Source: Candidatus Dactylopiibacterium carminicum
GTDB taxonomy: Bacteria > Pseudomonadota > Gammaproteobacteria > Burkholderiales > Rhodocyclaceae
Direction of reading: 5' to 3'
DNA length: 56,767 nt
Assembly: GCF_014736495.1 (NCBI RefSeq)
Contig: NZ_MDUX01000020.1
Span: 1 to 56,767, forward strand
Shown here: positions 25,419-36,800 of the stretch, one piece after another
How the letters are laid out: every line of letters starts with the position of its first letter
How positions within the stretch are numbered: the first letter of the stretch is position 1
Made by a program: the position numbers and the translations under genes
The notes under the pieces: generated by a model
What the model saw: only the letters and a program-made list of their open reading frames with translations
Told to the model about the DNA's origin: nothing
Database searches by the model: none

Positions 25419-26423
25419 ATGAACAACCCCTTCAGCAATCCCGCGTTCTCGATGACGGCACTGACCGCCGCCATCAACATCCTGCCCAACCGCTACGGGC
25501 GTCTGGAAGAACTGAACCTGATGCCCGCCAAGCCGGTACGCCAGCGCCAGATCGTCGTCGAGGAAATGAACGGCGTGCTCAACCTGCTGCCGACGCTGCC
25601 GCCGGGTTCGCCCGGCACGGTGGGCAAGCGCGGCAAGCGCAACCTGCGCTCGTTCGTCGTGCCGCACATCCCGCACGACGACGTGGTGCTGCCCGAAGAA
25701 GTGCAAGGCATCCGCGCCTTCGGTTCGGAAACCGAAACCGAGACGGTCGCGGGCGTCATCGCGCGCCATCTGGAGACGATGCGCAACAAGAACGCCATCA
25801 CGCTGGAACACCTGCGCATGGGCGCGCTCAAGGGCGTGATCCTCGACGCCGACGGCTCCGAGCTGGTCGATCTGTTCGATGCCTTCGAGATCACGCCGCA
25901 GTCGGTGTCCTTCGAGTTGGGCACGGCGGGCACCAACGTCAAGGCCAAGTGCGGCACGGTGCTTTCCACCATCGAGGACAACCTCAAGGGCGAGTTCATG
26001 AACGGCGTCCACTGCCTGTGCTCGCCGGAGTTCTTTGCCGCGCTCACCGGCCACGCGAAGGTCGAGAAGGCGTTCGAGAACTGGCAGAACGGCGCGATCC
26101 TCATCAACGACATCCGTCGCGGCTTCACCTACGGCGGCATCACCTTCGAGGAATACCGGGGACAGGCCACCGATGCCAGCGGCAACGCGCGCCGCTTCAT
26201 TGCCGCAGGCGAGGCGCACGCGTTCCCGCTGGGCACCGTCGATACCTTCGGCACCTACTTCGCACCGGCGGACTTCAACGAGACCGTCAACACGGTGGGC
26301 CAGCCGCTGTACGCCAAGCAGGAGCCGCGCAAGTTCGACCGTGGCACCGATCTGCACACGCAGTCCAATCCGCTGCCGATGTGCCACCGCCCCGGCGTGC
26401 TGGTGAAGCTCACGGTGTCGTGA
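25419..26423 (+). CDS. Major capsid protein, lambda gpE family
   Basis: A 334-aa HK97-fold capsid protein. Recognisable segments are SMTALTAAINILPNRYGRL, the PTLPPGSPGTVGKRGKR loop, VPHIPHDDVVLPEEVQGIRA, the DILADG-like LKGVILDADGSELVDLFDAF, and FTYGGITFEEYRG. The C-terminus ends VLVKLTVS. Length and order are as in lambda-like phages; no lesion is seen. Confidence 0.95.
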   Translation: MNNPFSNPAFSMTALTAAINILPNRYGRLEELNLMPAKPVRQRQIVVEEMNGVLNLLPTLPPGSPGTVGKRGKRNLRSFVVPHIPHDDVVLPEEVQGIRAFGSETETETVAGVIARHLETMRNKNAITLEHLRMGALKGVILDADGSELVDLFDAFEITPQSVSFELGTAGTNVKAKCGTVLSTIEDNLKGEFMNGVHCLCSPEFFAALTGHAKVEKAFENWQNGAILINDIRRGFTYGGITFEEYRGQATDASGNARRFIAAGEAHAFPLGTVDTFGTYFAPADFNETVNTVGQPLYAKQEPRKFDRGTDLHTQSNPLPMCHRPGVLVKLTVS

Positions 26424-26725
26424 TGGGCCTCGTCGAACAGGTCTATGCCGCCGCCGCGAACGCGGGCCTGCTGCGCGATTGCCATTGGCAGCCCGCCGAT
26501 AGCTCGCCGTTGCAGACGCACGCAGTCGGGTTTGCCGCGCCGGACGACACCGTGTTCGATGGGCTGGTCTCGGCCACCGACTACCAGATGTCGTATCTGG
26601 CGTCGGTGTTCGCGGGGCTGGCTGTGCGCGACACGGTCGAAATCGGCGGTGTGATCTATCAGGTGCGAGACATCCGGGCCGTGGGCGACGGCTCGGAGAT
26701 GCGCGCCAAGCTCACCCGGCTCTGA
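26423..26725 (+). CDS. Head-tail attachment protein, gpFII-like
   Basis: A 100-aa protein starting in a TGATG overlap with the capsid gene. The sequence QTHAVGFAAPDDTVFDGLVS and the end GGVIYQVRDIRAVGDGSEMR fit small connector proteins that form the tail-binding surface of the head (lambda gpFII position). Confidence 0.75.
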   Translation: MGLVEQVYAAAANAGLLRDCHWQPADSSPLQTHAVGFAAPDDTVFDGLVSATDYQMSYLASVFAGLAVRDTVEIGGVIYQVRDIRAVGDGSEMRAKLTRL

Positions 26726-26727
26726 CC

Positions 26728-27174
26728 GTGTCCGGCAACTCGATCCGCGAGCGGATTCTGCTCGCGGTGCTCGACGCCGTCCGCGCGCCGGTGGAAACGC
26801 TCGGGGCCACCTTGCACCGTTCGCCCACGGTGGCCATCAGCCGGGATCGATGCCCGGCGCTGGTGGTGTTCCCCGAATCCGAATCCATCACCGAACGCGC
26901 CAACGACCGCGTCACGCGCGTGCTGACCGTTCGCATCGTCGCGCTCGCCCGCGCCGTGCCTCCGGCAATCCCCGAAACCGAAGCCGACCGGCTGCTCACC
27001 GCCGCTCACGCCGCGCTGCTGGCCGACCGGAATTTGGGCGGGCTGGCGCTCGGCATCCGCGAACAGGAATGCGAGTGGGACGTCGAGGACGCGGACGCGG
27101 TGGCCGCCGCCATTCCTGCGCGCTACGCGATCACCTACCGAACGCTGGCCAGCGATCTCTCAACCACTGGATGA
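26728..27174 (+). CDS. Tail completion/terminator-like protein
   Basis: A 148-aa protein beginning at GTG 26728, two bases after the previous stop. It shows IRERILLAVLDAVRAPVETL and the central RVTRVLTVRIVALARA strand seen in lambda gpZ/gpU-type tail terminator proteins, and ends in a domain EQECEWDVEDADAVAAAIPA. Its stop overlaps the start of the next gene. The specific assignment (U versus Z) is uncertain. Confidence 0.7.
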   Translation: MSGNSIRERILLAVLDAVRAPVETLGATLHRSPTVAISRDRCPALVVFPESESITERANDRVTRVLTVRIVALARAVPPAIPETEADRLLTAAHAALLADRNLGGLALGIREQECEWDVEDADAVAAAIPARYAITYRTLASDLSTTG

Positions 27175-27392
27175 CACCCATGACCTCACTCGTCTTGCTG
27201 TGTCCGCACACCCATGCGGGCAAGCCCTTCAAGGCGGGCGAACGGCTGATCGTCGATGCGAGCACCGCCGACTGGCTCATCGCCAACGGCATCGCGCGCG
27301 CCGACCGGCAGCCGGATGTCCCGCCGCAACCCGATGCCGACGGCAAGCCCGCCGACGCCAAACCCATTCAACGCAAGGAATCCAAATCATGA
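27171..27392 (+). CDS. DUF7210-like small phage protein
   Basis: A 73-aa protein with LLCPHTHAGKPFKAGERLIV and the following DASTADWLIANGIAR, matching what I recall of DUF7210 proteins between the tail terminator and tail tube genes. The acidic/proline tail (PDVPPQPDADGKPADAKP) looks disordered. Two starts are possible (27171, 27180). Its stop overlaps the tail protein start. Confidence 0.7.
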   Translation: MTPMTSLVLLCPHTHAGKPFKAGERLIVDASTADWLIANGIARADRQPDVPPQPDADGKPADAKPIQRKESKS

Positions 27393-28141
27393 GCACGTAC
27401 GCCAGTTTTCAGGGGCGCGTCTTCCTCGGCAAGCGCGACGAATCCGGCCTACCCATCGAAGTGCGCTCGCCCGGCAACGTCGCCGAGTTGAAGCTCTCGC
27501 TCAAGACAGATGTGCTGGAGCACTACGAGAGCCAGACCGGCCAGCGTTCGCTCGACCACCGCATGGTCAAACAGAAGTCAGCCACGGTGAACCTCACCAT
27601 CGAGGAATTCACCAAGGAAAACCTCGCCTTGGCGCTGTACGGCAACCACGTCACCGGCAGCACCGGCACGGTGACGGCGGAACCCATCGGCGGCGCGACG
27701 CCCGTGGTCGGCGACCGCTACTTCCTCGCCCACCCGAAGGTGTCGGCGGTCGTGGTCACCGATTCGGCGGGCACGCCCGCGACGCTTGTCGCAGGCACCA
27801 ACTACACCGTGGACACGGATTTCGGTGCCCTCCAGTTTCTGGATACCACCGGCTTCACCGCGCCGTTCAAGGCGGCCTACACCTACGGCGCGGCCACCGA
27901 GATCGGCATCTTCACTCAGTCGGTGCCCGAGCGGTATCTGCGTCTGGAAGGCATCAACACCGCGCAGGGCAATGCCAAGGTGCTGGTCGAGCTGTACCGC
28001 GTGGCCTTCGATCCCTTGAAGGAAATTTCCTTCATCTCGGACGAGTACAACAAGTTCGAGCTGGAAGGCTCGCTCCTGGCCGACACCACCAAACCCTATG
28101 ACGCGCTGCTCGGCCAGTTCGGCCGCATCGTGCAACTATGA
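27389..28141 (+). CDS. Major tail (tube) protein
   Basis: A 250-aa protein with FQGRVFLGKRDESGLPIEVR, the VAELKLSLKTDVLEHYES segment and a beta-rich core ending ISFISDEYNKFELEGSLLAD, as in tail tube proteins of long-tailed phages (lambda gpV position). It is encoded directly before the frameshifted tail assembly chaperone pair, which is the universal order. The stop overlaps the next gene's region by one codon. Confidence 0.85.
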   Translation: MSTYASFQGRVFLGKRDESGLPIEVRSPGNVAELKLSLKTDVLEHYESQTGQRSLDHRMVKQKSATVNLTIEEFTKENLALALYGNHVTGSTGTVTAEPIGGATPVVGDRYFLAHPKVSAVVVTDSAGTPATLVAGTNYTVDTDFGALQFLDTTGFTAPFKAAYTYGAATEIGIFTQSVPERYLRLEGINTAQGNAKVLVELYRVAFDPLKEISFISDEYNKFELEGSLLADTTKPYDALLGQFGRIVQL

Positions 28142-28152
28142 TGGAGGCCGCC

Positions 28153-28551
28153 ATGAGCGATCTGGACAAGCTCGTTCCGCAAGCCTTCGAGATCACGCTG
28201 GCCGGTGAAGCCGTCAGCGTGAAGCCGCTGAAGGTCGGTCAGATGCCCGCCTTCCTGCGCGCCATCACCCCGGTGATGCAGCAGATCGGCGGCGATGGCA
28301 TCGACTGGCTGGCGCTGTTCGGGCAGCAGGGCGACGACCTGCTGACGGCGGTATCGATTGCCGTCGGCAAGCCACGCGCGTGGGTGGATGACCTGGCGGC
28401 TGACGAAGCAATTCTGCTGGCAGCCAAGGTGATCGAGGTCAACGCCGATTTTTTTACCCGGACGGTGATGCCCAAGCTGGACGGCCTGTTCGCGCAGGCG
28501 AGCACGGTGGCGGCGACGGCCACGGCTGGTTCGACACCGTCCAGCACCTGA
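28153..28551 (+). CDS. Tail assembly chaperone, gpG-like (DUF6631-type)
   Basis: A 132-aa protein from the ATG at 28153 (GGAGG five bases upstream; an earlier ATG pair at 28138/28141 is less well placed). It shows LVPQAFEITLAGEAVSVKPL and VIEVNADFFTR. Near its end the heptamer T TTT TTT allows a -1 shift into a second frame, giving a longer gpGT-like form. Tail assembly chaperones coat the tape measure during tail assembly. The ratio of short to long forms is set by the frameshift. Confidence 0.85.
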   Translation: MSDLDKLVPQAFEITLAGEAVSVKPLKVGQMPAFLRAITPVMQQIGGDGIDWLALFGQQGDDLLTAVSIAVGKPRAWVDDLAADEAILLAAKVIEVNADFFTRTVMPKLDGLFAQASTVAATATAGSTPSST

Positions 28552-28769
28552 TCGCCCACGGCCACCGGCTGCCGGACATCCTCGACTACACCTTGGCGCA
28601 GGTGCGTGGCTTTTCCGCCGCCACCGTGCGCGAGGACGCCGCCCGTGACGCACGGCTACTCTCGCTGATCGCCATCGGCACTCGCGGCGACGCCCGCCAC
28701 ATCGACCAGACCCTCGACAGGCTCACCGATCAGGCAACCGACCATGCGCATCTCCGTTCGCATCGATAG
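28153..28769 (+). CDS. Tail assembly chaperone, -1 frameshift product (gpGT-like)
   Basis: A -1 shift at 28449-28455 joins the first 100 or so residues to the frame FFYPDGDAQAGRP and then GHGWFDTVQHLIAHGHRLPD, LDYTLAQVRGFSAATVRED, ending at TAG 28767-28769. The combined protein would be about 205 aa. The second frame has no start codon of its own yet encodes a typical T-domain, which is strong evidence for programmed frameshifting. The end overlaps the DUF6441-like gene by 26 bases. Confidence 0.85.
28449..28455 (+). promoter_or_regulatory. Programmed -1 frameshift site T TTT TTT
   Basis: Seven T in the frame GAT-TTT-TTT-ACC give the slippery heptamer X XXY YYZ. Both tRNAs can re-pair one base back, leading to TTT-TTT-TAC. 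The first stop in the new frame is 312 bases downstream. Confidence 0.85.
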
Positions 28770-29388
28770 CAAGGCCGCGCAGGCGCAGTTGCGCCGCTGG
28801 GGCAGCGAGTTCCGCGACAAGGTCAAGAAGGCGGTCGCGCGCGGCATCGCCAGCGAGGCCGCCGATCTGAAGCAGGACGTGCGCAGCCACGTCGCGGGCC
28901 AGATGACGGTAGTCAAGAAGTCCTTCGTCAAGGGCTTCACCGCCAAGGTGCTGGACAAGGACAAGAACCGCCTGCCCGCGCTCTACGTCGGCTCGCGCAT
29001 CCCGTAGTCGGGCATCCACGAGCGTGGTGGCGTGATCGGTGGCCGGATGCTGATCCCGCTGCACGGGCGCGTGGGCCGCAAACGCTTCAAGGCGCAGATC
29101 GCCGAGTTGATGCGCGGCGGCAACGCGTATTTCATCAAGAACGCCAAGGGGAACATCGTGCTGATGGCCGAAAACATCAAGGAACACGACCGGCCACTGT
29201 CGGGCTTCAAGCGCCGCTATCGCAAGGCCGAAGGCATCAAGAAACTGAAGCGCGGCGCGAACGTGCCGATTGCCGTGCTGGTGCCGCGCGTGCAACTCAA
29301 GAAGCGCCTGAACGTGGAACGCATCGTCGCTGCACGCATCCCGCGCCTGTCCGCGACCATCGAGAAGCAGTTGCGGTTGGTGGACTGA
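28744..29388 (+). pseudogene. DUF6441-like tail protein with in-frame TAG
   Basis: The intact frame would encode 214 aa: RISVRIDSKAAQAQLRRWGS at the start, then YVGSRIP, a TAG codon at 29005-29007, then SGIHERGGVIGGRMLIPLHG and further to RLVD at 29388, all in the same frame. Family members usually have Trp at the interrupted place (IPWSGIHE-like), so TGG to TAG is the simplest cause. The gene belongs to the tail region between the assembly chaperone and tape measure genes. Confidence 0.85.
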
Positions 29389-29390
29389 AG

Positions 29391-32300
29391 ATGGCGAACC
29401 GCATTTCCATCCTCGTCGCGCTCGACGAGGGGCTCAAGCGCGCCATCACCTCTGCCGAGCGCAGTCTCGGCGGCTTCGGCTCCAGCGCCAAAACCGCAGG
29501 CGACAAGGCCGCCGCCGGGGTGGCCGAGGTCAAGGCCGGGATGAACGCCTTTGGCGATCAGGTCGCCAAGGCCAAGACGCAGTTGCTAGCCTTCCTGACC
29601 ATCAACTGGGCCAGCGGCAAGGTGCAGGAGATCGTCCAGATCGCCGACGCCTGGAACATGATGTCCGCGCGCCTGAAGCTCGCCACCGCAGGCAGCCGCG
29701 AGTACGCGGTGGCGCAGAAGGAGCTGTTCGCCATCGCCCAGCGCATCGGCGTGCCGATTCAGGAAACCGCCACGCTCTACGGCAAGCTCCAGCAGGCGGT
29801 GCGGATGCTGGGCGGCGAGCAGGAGGATGCGCTCACCATCACCGAGAGCATCTCGCAGGCGTTGCGCATCTCCGGCGCATCGGCCACCGAGGCGCAATCG
29901 GCGCTGCTGCAGTTCGGACAGGCCTTGTCGTCAGGCGTGCTGCGCGGCGAGGAATTCAACTCCGTCGTCGAAAACAGCCCGCGTCTGGCCAAGGCACTCG
30001 CCGACGGCCTGAACGTTCCCATCGGGCGGCTGCGCAAGCTCGCCGAGGAAGGACGCCTCACCGCCGATGTGGTGGTCAATGCCCTGATGAGCCAGAAGGA
30101 CAAGCTGGCCGCCGAGTACGCGCAACTGCCGATGACCGTCGGTCAGGCCTTCACCCGCCTGTCGAACGCCTTCGGCCAGTGGATCAGCAAACTCGACGAA
30201 TCGACTGGCTTCACCAAGAAGCTCGCCGAGGCCCTGACGTGGCTGTCGGAGAACCTGGACACGGTGATGAAGTGGCTCCAGCGTATCGCCGAGGTCGGCC
30301 TTGCGGTGCTGGTCTACCGCCTGATCCCGGCGCTGATCATCGCGTGGCAGACGGCGGGCGCGGCGGCGGTGACGGCGGCCAGCACCACGGCGGCGGCGTG
30401 GGCCACGGCCAATCTGTCCCTGTCGAATGCCATCGCCACGGTCGGCAAGCTGCGCGTGGCCTTCGGCGTGCTGGGCGCGGCCATCATCGGCTGGGAGATC
30501 GGGACGTGGCTGTCGGAGAAATTCGAGATCGTCCGCAAGGCGGGCATCTTCATGGTGCAGGTGCTGATGACGGGTATCGAGCACTTGCGTTATCGGTGGG
30601 AGGTGTTCGCCGCCATCTTCACCTCCGACACCATTGCCGAGGCCACCCAGCGGCACAACGAGCGCCTCACGGAGATGAACCGCATCTTCGCCGAGATGTA
30701 CGCCGACGCCACGGAAGGTGCGAACGCCGCCAAGGGCGCGATGGACACCGCCGCGACCGCCGCCGAGGAGATTTCCAAGCGGCTCGAAGCCGTGCGCCAG
30801 GGCACGCAGGAAGCGGTCGGGCGCGGCATCGAGGCCGTCCACGCCGCGCTGGAGAAACTCAAATCCCGGCTGGGCGAGGTCGAACAGGCCGTCGGCAAGG
30901 CCCAAGGCGTGGTCAACGACGCCACCGCCAAGATGGCCGAGGCCTACAAGGGCTTCACCGCCATTGTCGAGGCCAATCTGCAAGCGCAGATCACGGCGGT
31001 GAAGGCGCGCTACGACCAGGAGAAGGCGGAACTGGAGCGCACCCAGCAGTCCGAAACCGCCAAGATCACCAAGTCCACGCAACTGCTCACCGAGGCGCTG
31101 ACGCAGCAGACGACGCTGCGCCGTCAGGCCACCACCGAGACACTGGGCCTGATCGACCAGGAAACGCAGGCGCGCAAGGACGCCGCCGCCCGCCAGGGCC
31201 AGACCGAGGAAGAGCGCCGCGCCAACGTGCAGCGGGTCGAGAACGACATTCTCGCCATCAAGCGCCAGACGCTCACGCAGGCGCTCGCCGAATACCGCCA
31301 GCACATCGACGCCCTCAACGCCGAGGCCAACCGACATCTGGCCGAAGTGCAGCGCATCGAGGAAGCCAAGCGCCAGTTGTCGATGTCCACGGAGGATCGC
31401 ATCCGCGACATCCGCCGTCAGGGTATGACGGAGTACGAGGCCACCGAGGATCGCAAGCGCCAGATCGCCGAGATGCAGGAGCAGGCGCGCCGGGCGCTGG
31501 CCAACGGCGAGTTGGAGCTGGCCCGCCAGCTCGCACAGAAGGCGATGGACATGGCCGCGCAGGTGGCCACCAGCCAGACCAACGAGGCCAAGCGCGGCGA
31601 GGAAGCGCGCAAGCAGTCCGAACAGGCGGTGTCACAGGTCACGCAGCTCGAAGCGCAGTCGCGCGAGGCCTACCGCAGGCAGGAATACCAGCAGGCCACT
31701 GATCTAATGCGGCAGGCCGATCAGCTGCGCGCTGAGTTGGCGCAAAAGGCCCGGGACGCCGACACGCAGGCCGCGCAGGGCAAACAAGGCGTGCGTGACG
31801 CCATCGACCGCATCCGGCAGTCCGAAGAAATCCTCAACCAGACGCTGGATGCCGAAGCCAAGGCGCACCAGACGGCGGCACGCTCGGCGATCACCGCGCG
31901 CGATGAGATTCAGCGCACGCTCACCGAGACCACGCGCCAGATCGACGACATCACGGCCAAGCTCAAGGATGGCCTGAAGCTCACGCTCGATGCCGACACC
32001 ACGCGCTTCGACAAGGCACTCGCCGATCTGGCAAGGCGCTGGCCGAGAAGGAGTACCTGCTGCAGATCCAGGCCGACTTGCAGGAAGCGGAGAAGCAGCT
32101 CAAGGAATACGAGGCGCTGCTCAAGGAAGGCAAGACGCTGCCGGTCGATGCCGATGTGTCCAAGGCGAAGGAAGCACTGGACAAGCTCAAGGCCTACGCC
32201 GACCAGAACGCGCAGTTCGAGCTGAAGGTGGCCACCGACCGAAAAAGCGCAGGCCGCGATCACCAACGTGGACGGGATGATCAAAACGCTGGATCGCATC

Positions 32301-33397
32301 CAGACCGAGTCGCACCACGCCATCCAGCACAACGCTGATGCCGCACGCGCCGAGGTGATGAGCCTCAACGGCATGCACACCACCAGCACGCACACCATCT
32401 ACGTCACCAAGGTGGAAACCAATGTGCCACCGGGGGACTGGTCGGCAGTGCGAGCGGCGGCGTGCGGCACTTTGCCGATGGCGGTGCGGTGGCCCCGGCC
32501 TTTCCCCGGATGGGCGGCGGCACCGTACCCGGTTCCGGCCACCACGACACCGTGCCGCGCACGCTGGACGCCGGCGCCTTCGTGATTCGCAAGGCGGCGG
32601 TGCGCAAGTATGGCGCGGCGCGGCTGGCGAACCTCGCTCGGGGTGTGGCGCACTTCGCGCGAGGTGGACAGGTCGGCGGCGGCAATCCGCCCAAGCGCAA
32701 CCGAGAGGCGGTCGAGGCGCTGAAGATGATCGACCTCGGCCTGCAGGGGATGAACGAGTACACCAGCTGGCTGCAGTTCAAGTACGGCGCGGCGGTCAGT
32801 CTGAACATGAAGTCCGACACGATGCGCAACTACGGCCAGCAGGCGCAGGCGGATCGGCGCACGCTGGATGAGTTCATCGACCGCAAGACGCTCACCGGCA
32901 ACGAGAACCAGAACCTCCAGCGCATCAAGCAGACGTGGCGGCAGGCGATGGCCCAGCCATTGATCTGGGGCAAAGACCTCGAGCGCGAGCTGATCGACTA
33001 CATGGAAAGCCTGGACGGCCAGTTCCTCGCGCGCGGCGGTCTGGCCAAGTCCGACACCGTGCCCGCGATGCTCACGCCGGGCGAGTTCGTGGTCAACCGC
33101 AGCGCCGTCGCGCGGCTGGGCGCGGGCTTCTTCGAGGCCATCAACAACCTGTCCGCGCCCGCGCAGGCACTGGCAGGCCGCACGCTCGCCAGCGTGCAGG
33201 GCTTCGCCAGCGGCGGCTTGGTGCAACCCATCGGCGCGAACGTGCCGCGTCCTACCTTGAACGAGGCCAGCGCGCCCACGCGCACCGTGCGCGTCGAACT
33301 GGCTGCGGGCGGCCAGCAGGTCACCGCCACCGTCGATAGCCGCGACGAAGCGCGCCTGCTGCAACTGCTGGACGCCGCACGCGCCCGCACTACCTGA
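29391..33397 (+). pseudogene. Tape measure protein with three frameshifts
   Basis: The protein would be about 1335 aa and sets tail length. It starts MANRISILVALDEGLKRAIT, contains the TMP_3-type domain (SISQALRISGASATEAQSAL, then LLQFGQALSSGVLRGEEFNS), predicted hydrophobic helices near residues 300-380 and long coiled coils. Single-base shifts are needed at about 32030 (-1), 32245 (+1) and 32435 (-1). The remainder continues GGVRHFADGGAVAPAFPRMG and ends RDEARLLQLLDAARARTT. The first frame as written ends at 32225. It is the largest concentration of lesions in the window. Confidence 0.88.
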
Positions 33398-33408
33398 GTT
33401 CGATTCCG

Positions 33409-33816
33409 ATGCAACTGAAGAACCTCGCTACCGGGGTGGCTCTGCCATTGCCGGATGATTTGCTGTGGGCGGACGAACACGCGTGGTCGCCCGCCGTCGC
33501 CTCCGTGTCCTACCTGCTCACCGGCGCGCTGCTGGTGCAGTCGGCCACACGGCAGGCGGGCCGCCCGATCACGCTGGTCGGGCCTTCCGACATGGCGTGG
33601 GTGACGCGCGCGGCGGTGAACCAACTGCACGGCTGGGCCGCTGCGCCGCTCGCGGCCAGCAGTGGCCGCTTCGAACTGACCTTGCGCGACGCGCGCGTGT
33701 TCACCGTGGCCTTTCGCCACCAGGAGGCGGCCGTCGATGCCGAACCCGTGCTGGGCTTTCCGGCGCAGGCCGACACCGATTTCTACCGCATCACCTTGCG
33801 GTTGATGCAGATCTGA
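33409..33816 (+). CDS. Phage tail protein, 135 aa
   Basis: A 135-aa protein just after the tape measure gene. The core VSYLLTGALLVQSATRQAGR and RPITLVGPSDMAWVTRAAVN, with the C-terminal TDFYRITLRLMQI, suggests a beta-sandwich distal tail or baseplate component. Its place matches the distal tail protein slot of siphoviruses, but this is positional inference. Confidence 0.7.
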   Translation: MQLKNLATGVALPLPDDLLWADEHAWSPAVASVSYLLTGALLVQSATRQAGRPITLVGPSDMAWVTRAAVNQLHGWAAAPLAASSGRFELTLRDARVFTVAFRHQEAAVDAEPVLGFPAQADTDFYRITLRLMQI

Positions 33817-33832
33817 CCCACTGGAGAATTTC

Positions 33833-36800
33833 ATGCCCATTCTTGCAGGCGACGTGAAGCTGGTCGCCAGTCAGGTGATGGACGACGTCGCCGAAGGCGG
33901 CGGCGCACCCACCGCCAACGTCATCGTGGACGGCGCGAGCAACTCGTTGTTCAACGACATCTCGGAACTGGATCGCGCGGGCGGTCGCGTGAACCTGCGC
34001 AAGGTGTTCGCCAGCATCCAGACCGACACCACCGACACCTATCTGGGCGGCAACGTCGTCGTGTCCGATCCGCCCGGCGACCCGCGCGTGGCCGTCACCA
34101 TCTTCTCCACCGAGCAGGTGTTCGACCGCCGCACGCAGGCGCGCGACCGCATCGAGGCCTATCTCAACAAAGGGTCGATGTGGAACAGCTACCTGCTGGA
34201 GAACCACATCGCGGGCCAACGCAGCATCCAGTTGTTCCAGCGCGTGGGCGCGGAGCTGCCGACCATTGGCAAGACCCTATTCCTGGTGATGAACGAAGGG
34301 CTGTCCAACGAGTATGCGCAGTACATCCGCATCACCCGCATCGAGTCGGAAACCCGCACCTTCAGCTACGGCTCGGGCAGCAGCATCCAGGACTATCAGG
34401 CAGTGGTCGTCACCTGCGATCTGTCCGATGCACTGCGCTACGACTTCGCGGGCTCGCCGCCGGATCGCCTGTTCACGATGGCCACCGGCAAGACCAAGTG
34501 CCGCGACACCGTGGTGGCCGATGCCGCCAAGTATTGCGGCGTGGTCAAGACCACCCAGCCGGTCGCCATCGGCGACGTGGCCGCCAGCGTCACCAGCGTG
34601 TTCACGCAACTGGAGCCCTCGGCGCAGACCGAAACGCCGCTGCTCGATCTGACGGCAGGCGGCACCTCAGAAACCCTGATCGAATCGGACAACGGCACCG
34701 TTTCCTACACCTCGGCGGTGGCCTTCAATTCCTCGACCGTGCTCTCGGTCGGCAACGCCATCCAGCCGGGGACGCTGTCGATTGCGGTCAGCGGCGCGAC
34801 GCTTACCGACAACGGCGGCGACCTGATGTCGGGCGCGACTGTGGTCGGCACCATCAACTACGGGCGCGGCCAGATCACGCTGGCCTCCAGCGCTCCGACC
34901 TACTCGGGCAGCAAGACCATCAGCTTCCGGCCTGCCGCCGCGCCGATCCGCGTGGCCGACACGGCGGGCGTTCGGGTGGACATCGAGAGCCGCTCCTACA
35001 ACTACATCCTGACCATCGTGCCCAGCCCATCGCCGGGCGCCCTGCAAGTGAGCTACCGTGCGCAGGGCAAGTGGTACGACCTGCGCGACAACGGCGCGGG
35101 CGTGCTCAAGGGCGTCAGCCCGGAGTACGGCGTCGGCACCGTGAGCTACACGACCGGCACGGTGGCCGTGACGCTGGGCGCGCTGCCCGACGTGGGCAGC
35201 GAGATCGTCTATGCGTGGGGTGGCAAGGCCAACTACTTCAACCGCGCATCCAGCACCATCTCGCCGCCGATGGTGGCCCTGCAACTCACCAATGCAGGCG
35301 TCACGCCGGGGTCGGTGACCATCACCTGGAACGACGGCACGGCCCGCAGCGCCACCGACAACGGCAAGGGCGTGATCAGCGGCAACGCCATCGGCACCGT
35401 CAATTACCAGACCGGCCTGATCCAGATCACGCCGACCACGCTGCCTGCGGGCGGCCAGACCTACAGCGTCGCCTACACGTGGGGGCCGCCCAACGAGGAG
35501 GAATTCCACGCGCCGCTGCGCAACGGCGACGGCAGCATCGATGTGGAGGTGGATTTCGCGGGCACAGTCGAGCTGGAGTGGAACCTGCTGATCGACCTGT
35601 ACGAGTACATCTCGACCACGCCCGCCGAGCTGCAACTGATCCGCCAGATCGACCCGATCAAGATCGTCAAGGACGACGGACTGGGCGTGCTGCGCGATCC
35701 GCAAGGCACGGCCTTCGGCTCGGTGAACTATTCGACTGGCGTCGTCCATTTCACGCCCGACACCACGGTGCGCATTCCAGTGGCGCGCTACAGCGTCACG
35801 CAGATCGGCTGGACGCGCGTCAACAACGCAACCGTGCCGGTGTACCGCAACCTGTTCACCCATTGGGAATACATCACGGCGGGCGCGTCGATGCCCGTGG
35901 ACGAAAGTGGCCTCGTCAAGGTGCGCTACCGCGCGGCGGGCACGTCCAACGCCACGAACGACAACTTCACGGCGGGCGCGCTGGCCATCGACCTGACGCC
36001 CACCTTTGCCGAGAACATCGTCCCCGGCAGCATCTGTTTCACGCTGGGCGGCAAGACCTACTTCGACCGGCTGGGCAGCCTGTACTACGACCTGAACCCG
36101 GTGACGGGCGCGGCGACGCTGGCGGGTGGCATCAACTACGCCAACGGTGCGGCCAACATCACGGCGTGGGTGCCTGCCGCCGCCAACGCGGTGGCGCTGC
36201 GCTCGCTACTCACCACGCTGGACGGCTCGCCGGTCGATGAAGTGACCTTCCGCGTCCCGGCCTCGCCGGTGCGCCCGTCCAGCCTGCAAATCCTCGCCAC
36301 ACGCCTGACCGGCGGCACAATCAACGTCAGCGCCAACAACAACGGCGACATCACCGGCACCGACGTGCTCGGCTCCATCGACTACGAAACCGGCGTGGTG
36401 CGCGTGCGCTTCGGCGCGTGGGTGGTGGCGGCTGGCAACGAGGGGCAAAGCTGGTACGACTCAAATGCGGTCGTGACCATCGACGGCGTAGCGAAGATCT
36501 TCAAGCCGGTGCCGGTGTTCGCCGACACCATCAGGTACAACGCCGTTGCGTACTCCTATCTGCCGCTGGATGCCGACATCATCGGCCTCGATCCGGTGCG
36601 GCTGCCGCAAGATGGACGTGTGCCGATCTTCCGCGCGGGCGACTTCGCGGTCATCGGCCACACCGCCACCGTGGGGCCGCTCGCCGTCACCAGCGGGCAG
36701 TTGGTGGACTGCGGTCGCCAACGCCTGTCGCGTGTGCGCGTGCTGGACGGCAACGGCGCGGTCGTCACCACCGACTATATCGCCGATCTCGAAGCGGGCA

